Shown here: in pieces, positions 1 through 6,007 of the stretch | Layout: every line of letters starts with the position of its first letter | How positions within the stretch are numbered: the stretch's first letter is position 1 | DNA from: Actinomycetes bacterium | Lineage (GTDB): Bacteria; Actinomycetota; Actinomycetes; Actinomycetales; Cellulomonadaceae | Reading direction: 5' to 3' | Length of the DNA: 8,007 bases | NCBI GenBank assembly: GCA_023462275.1 | Contig: JAEWYD010000200.1 | Coordinates: forward strand, 1-8,007 | The notes under the pieces: generated by a model | Told to the model about the DNA's origin: nothing | Databases searched by the model: none | Seen by the model: the letters and a program-made list of their open reading frames with translations, nothing else | Position numbers and translations under genes: made by a program

Positions 1-323
1 CCCGTGACCCCGTCGACGGCGCCCAGCGCGTCGCGGAGGCGGCCGACGTCGTCCGCGCGGTCCGCGATGGGTCCGTCGGCGACGGCGACCAGCACGTCCG
101 AGGTCGCCGGACCGTCGTCGGGCGGGGCGTCGCCGCCCACCGCGGCGATGACCGACGACGCGGCCGCGCTGTCGCTCCCCGGCACCGAGAGCTCGTCGGC
201 GAGCCCGGAGCCGAGGATGCGCGAGCCGGCGAGGAGGCCGACGGCGAGCACGGCCCAGGCCACGAGGACGAGGGCCCGGTGGCGGGCGCTGAACCGGGCG
301 AGGAGGACGACGAGGCGGGTCAC
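1..323 (-). CDS. MMPL-family (RND superfamily) transporter, N-terminal fragment cut by the window edge
   Basis: Only the first 107 codons are present; the gene runs off the left edge. I read it from a GTG at 323-321, preceded by a GGAG ribosome-binding site about 7 bases upstream. The N-terminus has a short basic stretch (FSARHRA, residues 11-17), then a hydrophobic helix at about 18-34 (LVLVAWAVLAVGLLAG). Residues 45-52 contain LSVPGSDS, which resembles the VPGTES-type motif just after the first helix of MMPL proteins. The remainder is the start of a polar extracytoplasmic domain. Family knowledge: these are proton-driven membrane exporters of lipids or hydrophobic compounds, usually about 700 residues with 11-12 helices, so most of the protein lies outside. 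It starts 18 bases after the DUF2993 gene and is probably co-transcribed with it. The substrate is unknown. The assignment rests on the helix, the VPGSDS motif and the context. Confidence 0.82.
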   Translation of the reverse strand, partial: MTRLVVLLARFSARHRALVLVAWAVLAVGLLAGSRILGSGLADELSVPGSDSAAASSVIAAVGGDAPPDDGPATSDVLVAVADGPIADRADDVGRLRDALGAVDGVT

Positions 324-341
324 GGTGGTCTCCGGGGTGGG

Positions 342-956
342 TCAGGACAGGGGGCGGCCGGCGAGCGGCACGTCGTGGGCGGTCAGCTCGAGGCGCAGGC
401 CGTCCGACGTCGGGCGTGCGGCCGTCAGCACCGCCGAGCGGGGCGCGAGGTCGCCGAGCGGCACGCTGCGCGGGTCCAGCAGGGCGCCGAGGCGGTCGGA
501 CAACCCCGCGCGCAGCCGGTCCACCGGCAGCTGCACGCCACCGGCCACGACGCTCGCCGGGGTCAGCTCGACGGCGCCGGCCGCCGCTGCGACGTCGTAC
601 GCCACGCTCACGGGCACGGTGAGGCCGCGTCGCGTCACGTCCGCGGAGGCGACCAGCCGACCGCCCGACGACGACCACGTGACCGTCCGGCCCGCGGCCT
701 CGCCCGCCCGGGCGTCGAGCTCGTCGAACGGCACGACGACGTCGAGGGCGACGTCCACGCGGCCGTCCAGCAGGCGCGGGAGCAGCGGGACGCCGAGCAC
801 GCTCGCGTCGTCGACCCGGGCGCCGGGCGCCCGGCGCTCCAGGGCGGTGCCGATCGACCCGGCGAGCCGGGCGTCGAGCCACCAGCGGGTACCCAGGTCG
901 GCGGCCACCAGGACGACGGCGACCACGGCCAGCACGATGACGAGACGGCGACGCAC
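342..956 (-). CDS. DUF2993 / LmeA-like membrane-anchored lipid-binding protein
   Basis: A 204-residue protein starting at GTG (956-954), with GAGGAG about 5 bases upstream. The N-terminus is MRRR followed by a hydrophobic segment at about 5-20. This is a signal anchor with no lipobox, so the domain should sit outside the cytoplasmic membrane. The stretch around residues 53-72 (VLGVPLLPRLLDGRVDVALD) matches the conserved start of DUF2993 domains, followed by alternating beta-strand-like segments to the C-terminus. Family knowledge: DUF2993 is largely actinobacterial, and its best-studied member, mycobacterial LmeA, binds phospholipid and is needed for lipomannan elongation. It is at the short end of the family range but looks complete. 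It lies 91 bases after the histidine kinase gene and 18 bases before an MMPL transporter, which fits a cell-envelope lipid or lipoglycan role. The exact function is inferred. Confidence 0.83.
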   Translation of the reverse strand: MRRRLVIVLAVVAVVLVAADLGTRWWLDARLAGSIGTALERRAPGARVDDASVLGVPLLPRLLDGRVDVALDVVVPFDELDARAGEAAGRTVTWSSSGGRLVASADVTRRGLTVPVSVAYDVAAAAGAVELTPASVVAGGVQLPVDRLRAGLSDRLGALLDPRSVPLGDLAPRSAVLTAARPTSDGLRLELTAHDVPLAGRPLS

Positions 957-1033
957 GGCAGCTCCTCGGGACGACGACGCGTGCAGCGCACCAGCCCCCG
1001 CTGGGCGACGGCTCCCCGCTCCCTGACGGTCTG

Positions 1034-1051
1034 CTGACCGCCGCCGGTCAG
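1034..1051. terminator. Small hairpin over the histidine kinase stop codon, possible weak terminator or attenuator
   Basis: Arms CTGACCG (1034-1040) and CGGTCAG (1045-1051) are perfect complements with a 4-base CCGC loop. The hairpin covers the stop codon of the histidine kinase (1050-1048) and lies in the 91-base gap before the DUF2993 gene. There is no T-run on either strand, so it would at most be a weak or Rho-assisted terminator, or could stabilise the 3' end of the kinase message. In DNA of this composition a 7-bp stem can also arise by chance. I saw no other structure and no convincing promoter in 957-1047, so read-through into the DUF2993 gene remains possible. Confidence 0.3.
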
Positions 1052-2475
1052 GCCGTCGGCAGGCGCACGGTCACCGCCGTACCGCGCTCCGGTCCCGTGT
1101 CGATCGCGACGGTGCCGCCGTGGGCCGCGACGACCGCGGCGACGATCGCCAGACCCAGCCCCGAGCCCTCGCGGAGCCTGCCCGCGCCGGCCGCCGCGGC
1201 GTCGTCGCCCCCGCCCATCCGCCCGCGCGTGAACCGTTCGAAGGCGCGTCCGGCCAGCTCCGGCGGCAGGCCGGGGCCCTCGTCGCGGACCGTCAGGACC
1301 ACGGCGCCCGGCGCGGCGTCGAGGGTCACCTCGAGCCCACCGCGCGTGTGGCGCAGCACGTTGCCGACCAGGTTCTGCACCACCTGGACGAGCCGCTCCC
1401 GGTCACCCGGCACGACCACCGGCCCGGGGGGCGACCAGCGGACGGCACGGTCCGGGGCGAGCACCTCCAGGTCCGCCAGCACCGCGTCGACGACGCCGGT
1501 CAGGTCCACGGGCGAGCGGTCCAGCGCCACCTCAGCGTCCAGCCGCGCCAGCAGCGCCAGCTGGTCGACCAGGTGCCGCATGCGCGTCGACTCGGCCTCG
1601 ACCCGCTCCATCGCCCGGTCGAGCGCCGCGCCGTCGAGGACCCCCTGCTGGTAGAGCTCGGCCCACCCGTGCACGCTGGTCAGCGGCGTGCGGAGCTCGT
1701 GCGCGGCGTCCGCCACGAAGTCCCGCAGGCGCGCCTCAGCCTCGGCGCGACCGTCGAGCGCGGCGTCGAGCGCCGCGGCCAGGTCGCGGGTCTCGGCCAT
1801 CCGGCCCGGCGGCATGCGCAGGTCTTCGCCGTCGGCCACGCGCCGCGCGGCCCGGGCCATCCGGCTCAGGGGGCGCAGCTCCGCCCCGACGGCCCACCAC
1901 GTGAAGACCAGCGCCACGGCGGCGATGGCCCCGCCCGTCACCGCCTCGATCTGCACGACGCGCCGCACGGTCGCGCGGTCGTCGGCGACGTCCCGTGCGA
2001 GCACCACGGTGTCCACCGGCTCGATGGCGCCGTCCATGAGCCGCACCTTCAGGCCCGGGGTCGGCACGGCGAGCCCGCGGTAGGCGACGCCGCCGGCCGT
2101 GAGGTCGCCGGGCTCCCCGAGGCGCGCCGCCTCGCCCGCCGACGGGGCCGGGATGACGGCGTCGTCGAACGCGACCGTGGCGATCGTGGCGCCCTCCTCC
2201 ATCAGGTGCACCGCGCCCCGGCCGGCGAGCACCCCGATGCCCCGCCGCAGGACGTCCTCGCGCAGCGGGTGCACGCCGTCCATGGCGCCGAGCAGGCTGG
2301 TGCGGGCCGCGAACAGCTGGTCGTCGGTGCGGTGGCGCAGGTACGCGTCGAGGGCGAGGACCGCCGCCGCACCGCTGACGACCGACGCGAGCACGACGAC
2401 GACCGCCACCGTCACCGCGACGCGTCGCCGGATCGAGGGCGCGGCCAGGCGGCGCACCCGACGGGGCGCCGTCAC
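1048..2475 (-). CDS. Two-component sensor histidine kinase (two membrane helices, HAMP, HisKA, HATPase_c)
   Basis: A 475-residue inner-membrane sensor kinase that should autophosphorylate and pass phosphate to the adjacent OmpR-type regulator. Order of parts: basic N-terminus; first membrane helix about 18-42; extracytoplasmic region about 43-178 with no sensor domain I recognise; second helix about 179-196; HAMP about 197-247; dimerisation/phosphoacceptor domain with H-box DAAHELRTPLTSVHG (256-270), phosphoacceptor His259. The ATP-binding domain follows, with N-box NLVGNVLRHT (368-377), G1 box DEGPGL (398-403), F-box AFERFTRG (411-418) and G2 box GSGLGLAIV (437-445). All catalytic boxes are intact. 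The GTG start at 2475-2473 overlaps the regulator's stop codon in a GTGA 4-base overlap, so translation is probably coupled. The segment between F-box and G2 box (419-436) is rich in Gly, Asp and Ala. The signal sensed is unknown. Confidence 0.97.
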   Translation of the reverse strand: MTAPRRVRRLAAPSIRRRVAVTVAVVVVLASVVSGAAAVLALDAYLRHRTDDQLFAARTSLLGAMDGVHPLREDVLRRGIGVLAGRGAVHLMEEGATIATVAFDDAVIPAPSAGEAARLGEPGDLTAGGVAYRGLAVPTPGLKVRLMDGAIEPVDTVVLARDVADDRATVRRVVQIEAVTGGAIAAVALVFTWWAVGAELRPLSRMARAARRVADGEDLRMPPGRMAETRDLAAALDAALDGRAEAEARLRDFVADAAHELRTPLTSVHGWAELYQQGVLDGAALDRAMERVEAESTRMRHLVDQLALLARLDAEVALDRSPVDLTGVVDAVLADLEVLAPDRAVRWSPPGPVVVPGDRERLVQVVQNLVGNVLRHTRGGLEVTLDAAPGAVVLTVRDEGPGLPPELAGRAFERFTRGRMGGGDDAAAAGAGRLREGSGLGLAIVAAVVAAHGGTVAIDTGPERGTAVTVRLPTA

Positions 2476-3164
2476 GCGCCGTCGCCCCGGAGGGTGTACC
2501 CGAAGCCGCGGACGGTGCGGATCAGGGGTGGGCGGCCGTCGGCGTCCACCTTGCGGCGCAGCCGCGAGACGACCTTCTCGATCACTCCGGTGTCGCCGCC
2601 GAAGTCGTACGCCCAGAGCCGGTCCAGCAGCTGCGCCTTGGAGACGACGCGCTCGGGGCTCGCGGCGAGCAGCGCCAGCAGGCGGAACTCCGTCGGCGTC
2701 AGGTCCAGGACCGCCTCGCCCCGCCGCACCTCCATGCGGGCCGTGTCCACCACGAGGTCGCGGTAGGCCAGGACGTCCGGGTCACGCTCGGCCTCGCCGC
2801 CCGCGCGCCGCAGGATCGCCCGGATGCGGGCGACGACCTCCGCGAGGTCGAACGGCTTGGTCACGTAGTCGTCCCCGCCGACCGCGAAGCCGGCCAGCCG
2901 GTCGGCGACGGCGTCGCGCGCGCTCAGGACGAGCACCGGCGTGCGGTCACCCGCGGCGCGCACCATGCGCAGGGTGGCGAGGCCGTCGGCGTCGGGCAGG
3001 CCGACGTCCAGCACCAGCACGTCCGCGCCGCGCCGGAGCCCGTCGAGCGCCGCCGCGGCCGTGCCGACGGCTTCGACCTCGAAGCCCGCGAAGCCCAGTG
3101 CGGACGACAGGAGCTCGCGGATGCCCGCGTCGTCGTCGACCACGAGGACACGGGGGGAGGTCAC
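2472..3164 (-). CDS. OmpR/PhoB-family response regulator
   Basis: A 230-residue transcription regulator, partner of the kinase encoded immediately downstream. The receiver domain (about 4-118) has the acidic pair Asp10/Asp11, phosphoacceptor Asp53 (VLDVGLPDADG), Ser81 as the switch residue and Lys103 in the conserved VTKPF. A winged-helix DNA-binding domain follows (about 131-226) with LTPTEFRLLALL (155-166), the recognition-helix region DTGVIEKVVSRLRRKV (191-206) and the terminal wing IRTVRGFGYTLRG (215-227). The reading frame is open upstream to 3368, but I chose the GTG at 3164-3162. It places VLVVDDD at the usual distance from the start and has AGGA about 8 bases upstream, while the longer extension is low-complexity Pro/Ala/Arg sequence. 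The gene is divergent from the ABC importer. An 11-base-period direct repeat 82-103 bases upstream could be its own operator. Confidence 0.96.
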   Translation of the reverse strand: MTSPRVLVVDDDAGIRELLSSALGFAGFEVEAVGTAAAALDGLRRGADVLVLDVGLPDADGLATLRMVRAAGDRTPVLVLSARDAVADRLAGFAVGGDDYVTKPFDLAEVVARIRAILRRAGGEAERDPDVLAYRDLVVDTARMEVRRGEAVLDLTPTEFRLLALLAASPERVVSKAQLLDRLWAYDFGGDTGVIEKVVSRLRRKVDADGRPPLIRTVRGFGYTLRGDGA

Positions 3165-3415
3165 GTCGCGATCCTGCCCGGCGCGCGCGGGGTGCCGCAA
3201 CGCTCGGGCGCGCGCGGCAGGGGCAGGGCGCACCGGCACTGCGTCCGATGAAGGTTCGATGAACCCGCCCGCGGGTGGGTCGGAAGTCCGAGGTGATGGG
3301 ACGACTACGCCCGTAACGTCGCTTTCGGCGGCGCGCATCGGGCCAATTGCCGACGGCGCAGCCGCCACGCCACCGCCGGCGCCGCCGGGGTCGGCCGTCC
3401 AGAAACGAGGACCCA
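3165..3415. other. Divergent intergenic region between the regulator and the ABC importer
   Basis: This 251-base stretch has no convincing gene; the open frames here are unsupported upstream extensions of the flanking genes. It must hold the promoters for both directions, though no clear -35/-10 pair stands out, as is common in very high-G+C actinobacteria. Visible items are: a duplicated GGCGCGCGCGG 11-mer (3180-3190 and 3207-3217) in the regulator leader; a direct repeat and overlapping palindrome at 3246-3267; and, towards the importer, a possible hairpin with arms CGTCGC (3317-3322) and GCGGCG (3328-3333) and a TTTCG loop. Bases 3348-3400 are a GCC-rich run. The lipoprotein gene has a GAGG ribosome-binding site at 3407-3410. 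I looked for TPP, cobalamin, SAM and fluoride riboswitch cores and found none. Confidence 0.7.
3246..3267 (-). promoter_or_regulatory. Candidate response-regulator binding site: 11-base-period direct repeat
   Basis: Read on the minus strand, the two 11-mers GTTCATCGAAC and CTTCATCGGAC stand side by side and agree at 9 of 11 positions, with TTCATCG fully conserved (plus-strand CGATGAA at 3246-3252 and 3257-3263). Tandem direct repeats one helical turn apart are the usual target of OmpR/PhoB-type regulators, and the form resembles the 11-base repeats of the Streptomyces PHO box, although the consensus differs. The site also contains a palindrome, GGTTC-GAT-GAACC (3253-3265). It lies 82-103 bases upstream of the regulator start and about 150 bases upstream of the lipoprotein start, so it could control either side. 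Binding is inferred. Confidence 0.5.
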
Positions 3416-4465
3416 GTGAAGCGCTTCTCCCGCGTCCTGACCGGCGTCGTCGCCGTCGCAGCCCTGCTCGCGGGCTGCAGCGGCACCGACGAGCCGGCCG
3501 CCACCCCGTCCGCCACGCCCGCCGCCGAGGCCACCCCCACGGCCACGACGCCGGCCGAGCCCACCACGATCCGCATCGCGTCCCTCAAGGGCCCGACGAC
3601 GATGGGCCTCGTCCACCTCATGGACCAGGCGACCAAGGGCGAGGCCGCCGAGGACTACCAGGTCACCATGTACGGCAGCCCGGACGAGATCGTCCCGCTC
3701 GTCGTGCAGGGCCAGGCCGACATCGCGATGGTGCCGGCCAACCTCGCCGCGGTGCTCTACAACAAGACCCTGACCGACTCCGGCGCGGCCGTGCAGGTCG
3801 CCGCGATCAACACCCTCGGCGTCCTGGACATCCTCGAGGCGGGCGACACCGTGCACAGCGTCGCCGACCTCAAGGGCAAGACGATCGTCGCCTCCGGCAA
3901 GGGCGCGTCCCCCGAGTACGTCCTCGACTACATCCTCCGCGAGAACGGGCTCGAGCCCGGGGTCGACGTGACCGTCGACTACCGCAGCGAGCACACCGAG
4001 GTCGCCTCCGTCCTCGCCGCGACGCCGGGGACCATCGCGATGCTCCCGCAGCCGTTCGCCACGGTCGTGCAGACCCAGAACCCCGCGGTCCGGCCGGCGC
4101 TCAACCTCACCGACGAGTGGGCCAAGGTGGCCAAGGACTCCCAGCTCGTGACCGGCGTCGTCGTCGTGCGCACCGCGTTCGTCACGGAGCACCCGGAGGC
4201 CTTCGCCCAGTTCCTCACGGACTACGAGGCGTCGACGGCGTTCACCAACGACAACCCCGCCGAGGCCGCGAAGCTGATCGCCGACGCGGGCATCGTGCCC
4301 GCCGCGCCCGTCGCCGAGAAGGCGATCCCGGGCTCGCACATCACGTTCATCGGCGGCTCGGAGCTGGCGACGACGCTCGGCGGCTACCTGAAGGTCCTCT
4401 TCGACGCCGATCCCAAGTCGGTCGGTGGGACGATGCCGGGCGATGACTTCTACTACGCCGGCTGA
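3416..4465 (+). CDS. ABC transporter substrate-binding lipoprotein, NitT/TauT type
   Basis: A 349-residue exported lipoprotein that should capture a small molecule outside the membrane and deliver it to the permease encoded next. The GTG start at 3416 follows GAGG by 5 bases. The signal peptide is MKRFSR plus a hydrophobic stretch and ends in the lipobox LLAGC, with lipidated Cys21. A Thr/Pro/Ala-rich tether follows (about 24-50). The mature domain begins with TTIRIASLKGPTTMGLVHLM (50-69) and contains GQADIAMVPANLAAVLYN (about 98-115), LKGKTIVASGKGASPEYVL (about 153-171) and a later segment with AMLPQPFATVV. These features are typical of the NMT1/SsuA-like periplasmic-binding fold used for sulfonate, nitrate, taurine and thiamine-precursor uptake. 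The ligand cannot be deduced. The 3' end overlaps the permease start by 23 bases, marking a tight operon. Confidence 0.92.
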   Translation: MKRFSRVLTGVVAVAALLAGCSGTDEPAATPSATPAAEATPTATTPAEPTTIRIASLKGPTTMGLVHLMDQATKGEAAEDYQVTMYGSPDEIVPLVVQGQADIAMVPANLAAVLYNKTLTDSGAAVQVAAINTLGVLDILEAGDTVHSVADLKGKTIVASGKGASPEYVLDYILRENGLEPGVDVTVDYRSEHTEVASVLAATPGTIAMLPQPFATVVQTQNPAVRPALNLTDEWAKVAKDSQLVTGVVVVRTAFVTEHPEAFAQFLTDYEASTAFTNDNPAEAAKLIADAGIVPAAPVAEKAIPGSHITFIGGSELATTLGGYLKVLFDADPKSVGGTMPGDDFYYAG

Positions 4466-5276
4466 CCGTCGCACACGTCGCGACCCCCGGGGGGCACTGC
4501 GCCTCCTGGGGGTCGTCGCGTTCTGGCTGGTCGTCTGGCAGCTCGTGGCCGCCTGGGTGGGCCACGACTTCCTCTTCGCCCCGCCCGCCGACGTCGCCGA
4601 ACGGCTCGTGGACCTGGTGCCCACGGGCGACTTCTGGTCCACCGTGTGGTTCTCGTTCGCGCGGATCACGCTGGGCTTCGGGCTGGCGGTGGCGGTCGGC
4701 GTCGTGCTGGCGGCGCTCGCCGCGTGGTCGCGGGTGGCGGACGCGCTGCTGACGCCGTTCCTCGTGGCGGTGCGGGCCGCGCCCGTCGTGAGCTTCATCA
4801 TCCTGGTGCTGCTCGTCGCGGACAGCGGCAAGCTCGCCGCGATCACGTCGTTCCTCATGGTGCTGCCGGTCGCGTACGTGACGGTGCTCGAGGGCATCCG
4901 GAACCGCGACCGCGCCCTGCTGGAGATGGCGACGGTGTTCGAGGTGCCGCTGGTGCGGCGCGTCACCGCGGTCGACGTGCCCGCCGTCCTGCCGTTCTTC
5001 CTCGCGGCGTGCCGGCTCGGCGTCGGGCTCGCGTGGAAGAGCGGGGTGGCGGCCGAGGTGATCGGCCTGCCCGACGGCTCGATCGGCGAGCGCCTGTACG
5101 AGGCGAAGCTGTTCCTCTCCAGCGCCGACCTGTTCGCCTGGACCGCGGTGATCATCGCCGTCAGCTACGGGTTCGAGAAGGCGCTGGTCGCGGTGCTCGG
5201 GCGCGCGGAGCGTCGGCTGGCGGTCGGGCGGCCGACGGCGGTCGCGGCGTCGGCCGGCGAGGGGGCGGCGGCGTGA
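4443..5276 (+). CDS. ABC transporter permease, NitT/TauT (SsuC-like) type
   Basis: A 277-residue inner-membrane protein forming the channel of the importer. Hydrophobic segments lie at about 20-39, 73-95, 100-126, 131-149, 180-197 and 228-252, consistent with a six-helix BPD_transp_1 permease. The cytoplasmic coupling loop is around LEMATVFEVPLVRRVTAVDV (160-179) followed by PAVLP (180-184), matching the EAA-loop position although the usual EAA...G core is degenerate. Near the C-terminus, SYGFEKAL (241-248) fits the family's final helix. I chose the ATG at 4443, inside the end of the lipoprotein gene. An in-frame GTG at 4425 would add six residues, and neither has a strong Shine-Dalgarno sequence, so coupled translation is likely. 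The stop overlaps the ATPase start by 4 bases. The C-terminal tail is Ala/Gly-rich. Confidence 0.94.
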   Translation: MTSTTPADRRTRRDPRGALRLLGVVAFWLVVWQLVAAWVGHDFLFAPPADVAERLVDLVPTGDFWSTVWFSFARITLGFGLAVAVGVVLAALAAWSRVADALLTPFLVAVRAAPVVSFIILVLLVADSGKLAAITSFLMVLPVAYVTVLEGIRNRDRALLEMATVFEVPLVRRVTAVDVPAVLPFFLAACRLGVGLAWKSGVAAEVIGLPDGSIGERLYEAKLFLSSADLFAWTAVIIAVSYGFEKALVAVLGRAERRLAVGRPTAVAASAGEGAAA

Positions 5277-5851
5277 TCGAGCTGCGCGCGGTGACGAAGC
5301 GCTACGGCGCACAGGTGGTCCTGGACGGGCTGGACCTCACGCTGCCGGACGGCGTCGTGACCGCCGTGATGGGCCCGAACGGCTGCGGCAAGACGACCCT
5401 GGGCCGGCTGCTGCTGGGGCTCGAGGCGCCCGACGCCGGGGAGCTGCGCGGGGTCCCGGCGCGGCGGTCCGCCGTGTTCCAGGAGGACCGGCTGTGCGGG
5501 CAGCTGAGCGCGGTCCGGAACGTGCGCCTGGTCCTGGGGCGCGGGGCCGACGTCGACGCGGTCGAGGCTGAGCTGCGCGCCGTCGGGCTGGACGACGACG
5601 CCCTGCGCAAGCCCGTGCGCGAGCTCTCGGGCGGGCAGCGGCGCAAGGTGGCGCTGGCCCGGGCGCTGCTGGTGCGGGCGGAGCTCACGGTGCTCGACGA
5701 GCCGTTCGCCGGGCTCGACGTCGCCTCCCGCGACCGCGCCCTGACGCACCTGCGCGAGTCCCACGGTGGCCGCACGATGCTGCTGGTCACGCACGACCGC
5801 GCCGACGCGGAGGCCCTGGGCGCCGCGATCATCCAGCTCCCCCACCCCTGA
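5273..5851 (+). CDS. Compact ABC transporter ATP-binding protein, NitT/TauT (SsuB/TauB-like) type
   Basis: A 192-residue cytoplasmic ATPase that should power the preceding permease. The GTG start at 5273 sits in a GTGA overlap with the permease stop and has GAGGGGG about 6 bases upstream. All nucleotide-binding motifs are present: Walker A GPNGCGKTT (34-42), Q-loop Gln70 in VFQED, signature LSGGQRRKVALARAL (118-132), Walker B LTVLDEP (138-144) with catalytic Glu143, D-loop AGLD (146-149) and switch His174 in VTHD. It is short compared with the usual 240-270 residues of SsuB/TauB-type ATPases. The Walker A to Q-loop interval is only about 30 residues, and the C-terminal region after the His switch is minimal (18 residues). 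With every catalytic motif intact it is probably functional rather than truncated. It is the last gene of the operon, followed by a strong hairpin. Confidence 0.95.
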   Translation: MIELRAVTKRYGAQVVLDGLDLTLPDGVVTAVMGPNGCGKTTLGRLLLGLEAPDAGELRGVPARRSAVFQEDRLCGQLSAVRNVRLVLGRGADVDAVEAELRAVGLDDDALRKPVRELSGGQRRKVALARALLVRAELTVLDEPFAGLDVASRDRALTHLRESHGGRTMLLVTHDRADAEALGAAIIQLPHP

Positions 5852-5877
5852 CGGTCCCCGCCTCCTCCCCCTCCCTC

Positions 5878-5941
5878 CGCAAAGTGGAGCGAACCTGTCG
5901 CGACACGCTGGCGTGTCGCAGCAGGTTCGCTCCGCTTTGCG
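5878..5941. repeat. Long near-perfect inverted repeat (30-bp stem, 4-base loop); likely terminator or dispersed palindromic element
   Basis: The left arm 5878-5907 and right arm 5912-5941 pair over 30 positions: 27 Watson-Crick pairs, two G-U wobbles (5885/5934 and 5898/5921) and one C-A mismatch (5899/5920). The loop is CTGG. It begins 27 bases after the ATPase stop codon, so it would fold in the operon's 3' untranslated RNA and could stop transcription or protect the transcript. No T-run follows on the plus strand, and the stem is much longer than an ordinary intrinsic terminator. The near-symmetry and sharp ends also suit a dispersed palindromic repeat of the REP/MITE type. Neither a flanking target-site duplication nor a second copy is visible in this window. 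Confidence 0.9.
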
Positions 5942-5960
5942 TGAGCGGTTCCGGCTCACG
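5940..5960. repeat. Second small hairpin next to the long inverted repeat
   Basis: CGTGAGC (5940-5946) and GCTCACG (5954-5960) are perfect 7-base complements around a 7-base loop GGTTCCG. The hairpin shares two bases with the foot of the long inverted repeat, so the two are mutually exclusive at that edge or stack with slight fraying. It could add to termination, or belong to the same repeat element. No T-run follows. Confidence 0.55.
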
Positions 5961-5964
5961 GGCA

Positions 5965-6007
5965 GGTCACGTCCGGCTCCCGGAAAGGTGACGTCCGGCT
6001 CCCGAAA
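5965..6007 (+). repeat. Tandem direct repeat, two adjacent copies of about 22 bases
   Basis: Copy 1 (5965-5986) and copy 2 (5987-6007) lie head to tail and share the core ACGTCCGGCTCCCG. They differ by one substitution (GGTC versus GGTG) and one missing G before the closing AAA. A degenerate third copy of the core, TCCGGCTCACGGG, is present at 5950-5962. The copies are about two helical turns apart, upstream of the SPFH gene, so they could be a regulator-binding array or simply a small local duplication. ACGTCC recurs once more at 6007-6012. Confidence 0.75.

Noticed and set aside
4..1026. Long plus-strand open frames opposite the DUF2993 and MMPL genes (4-1026 and 279-1037)
   Set aside because: Low-complexity Arg/Ser/Thr/Gly-rich translations without motifs; they are antisense shadows in very high-G+C DNA, while the minus strand gives recognisable proteins.
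1120..2766. 548-codon plus-strand open frame opposite the histidine kinase and regulator
   Set aside because: The His/Arg/Gly/Gln-rich translation has no domain. The opposite strand encodes a complete kinase with all catalytic boxes.
3180..3217. Duplicated GGCGCGCGCGG 11-mer in the regulator leader as a regulatory repeat
   Set aside because: Alternating CG runs are expected by composition here, and the spacing of 27 bases does not fit a known regulator type.
3291..3345. Fluoride-riboswitch-like start (GGTGATGG followed by CGTAAC and a hairpin)
   Set aside because: The spacing of the first stem is too long and the required closing element after the second hairpin (TGATG followed by the last stem) is missing. 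The downstream genes do not fit fluoride export.
3165..3368. N-terminal extension of the response regulator up to an upstream start at 3368
   Set aside because: The extra 68 residues are low-complexity and precede a receiver domain that begins normally at the GTG at 3164, which has its own ribosome-binding site. The extension would also cover the whole operator region.
3305..5155. 616-codon minus-strand open frame opposite the ABC operon
   Set aside because: Compositionally biased antisense frame. The plus strand has a lipobox, membrane helices and operon overlaps.
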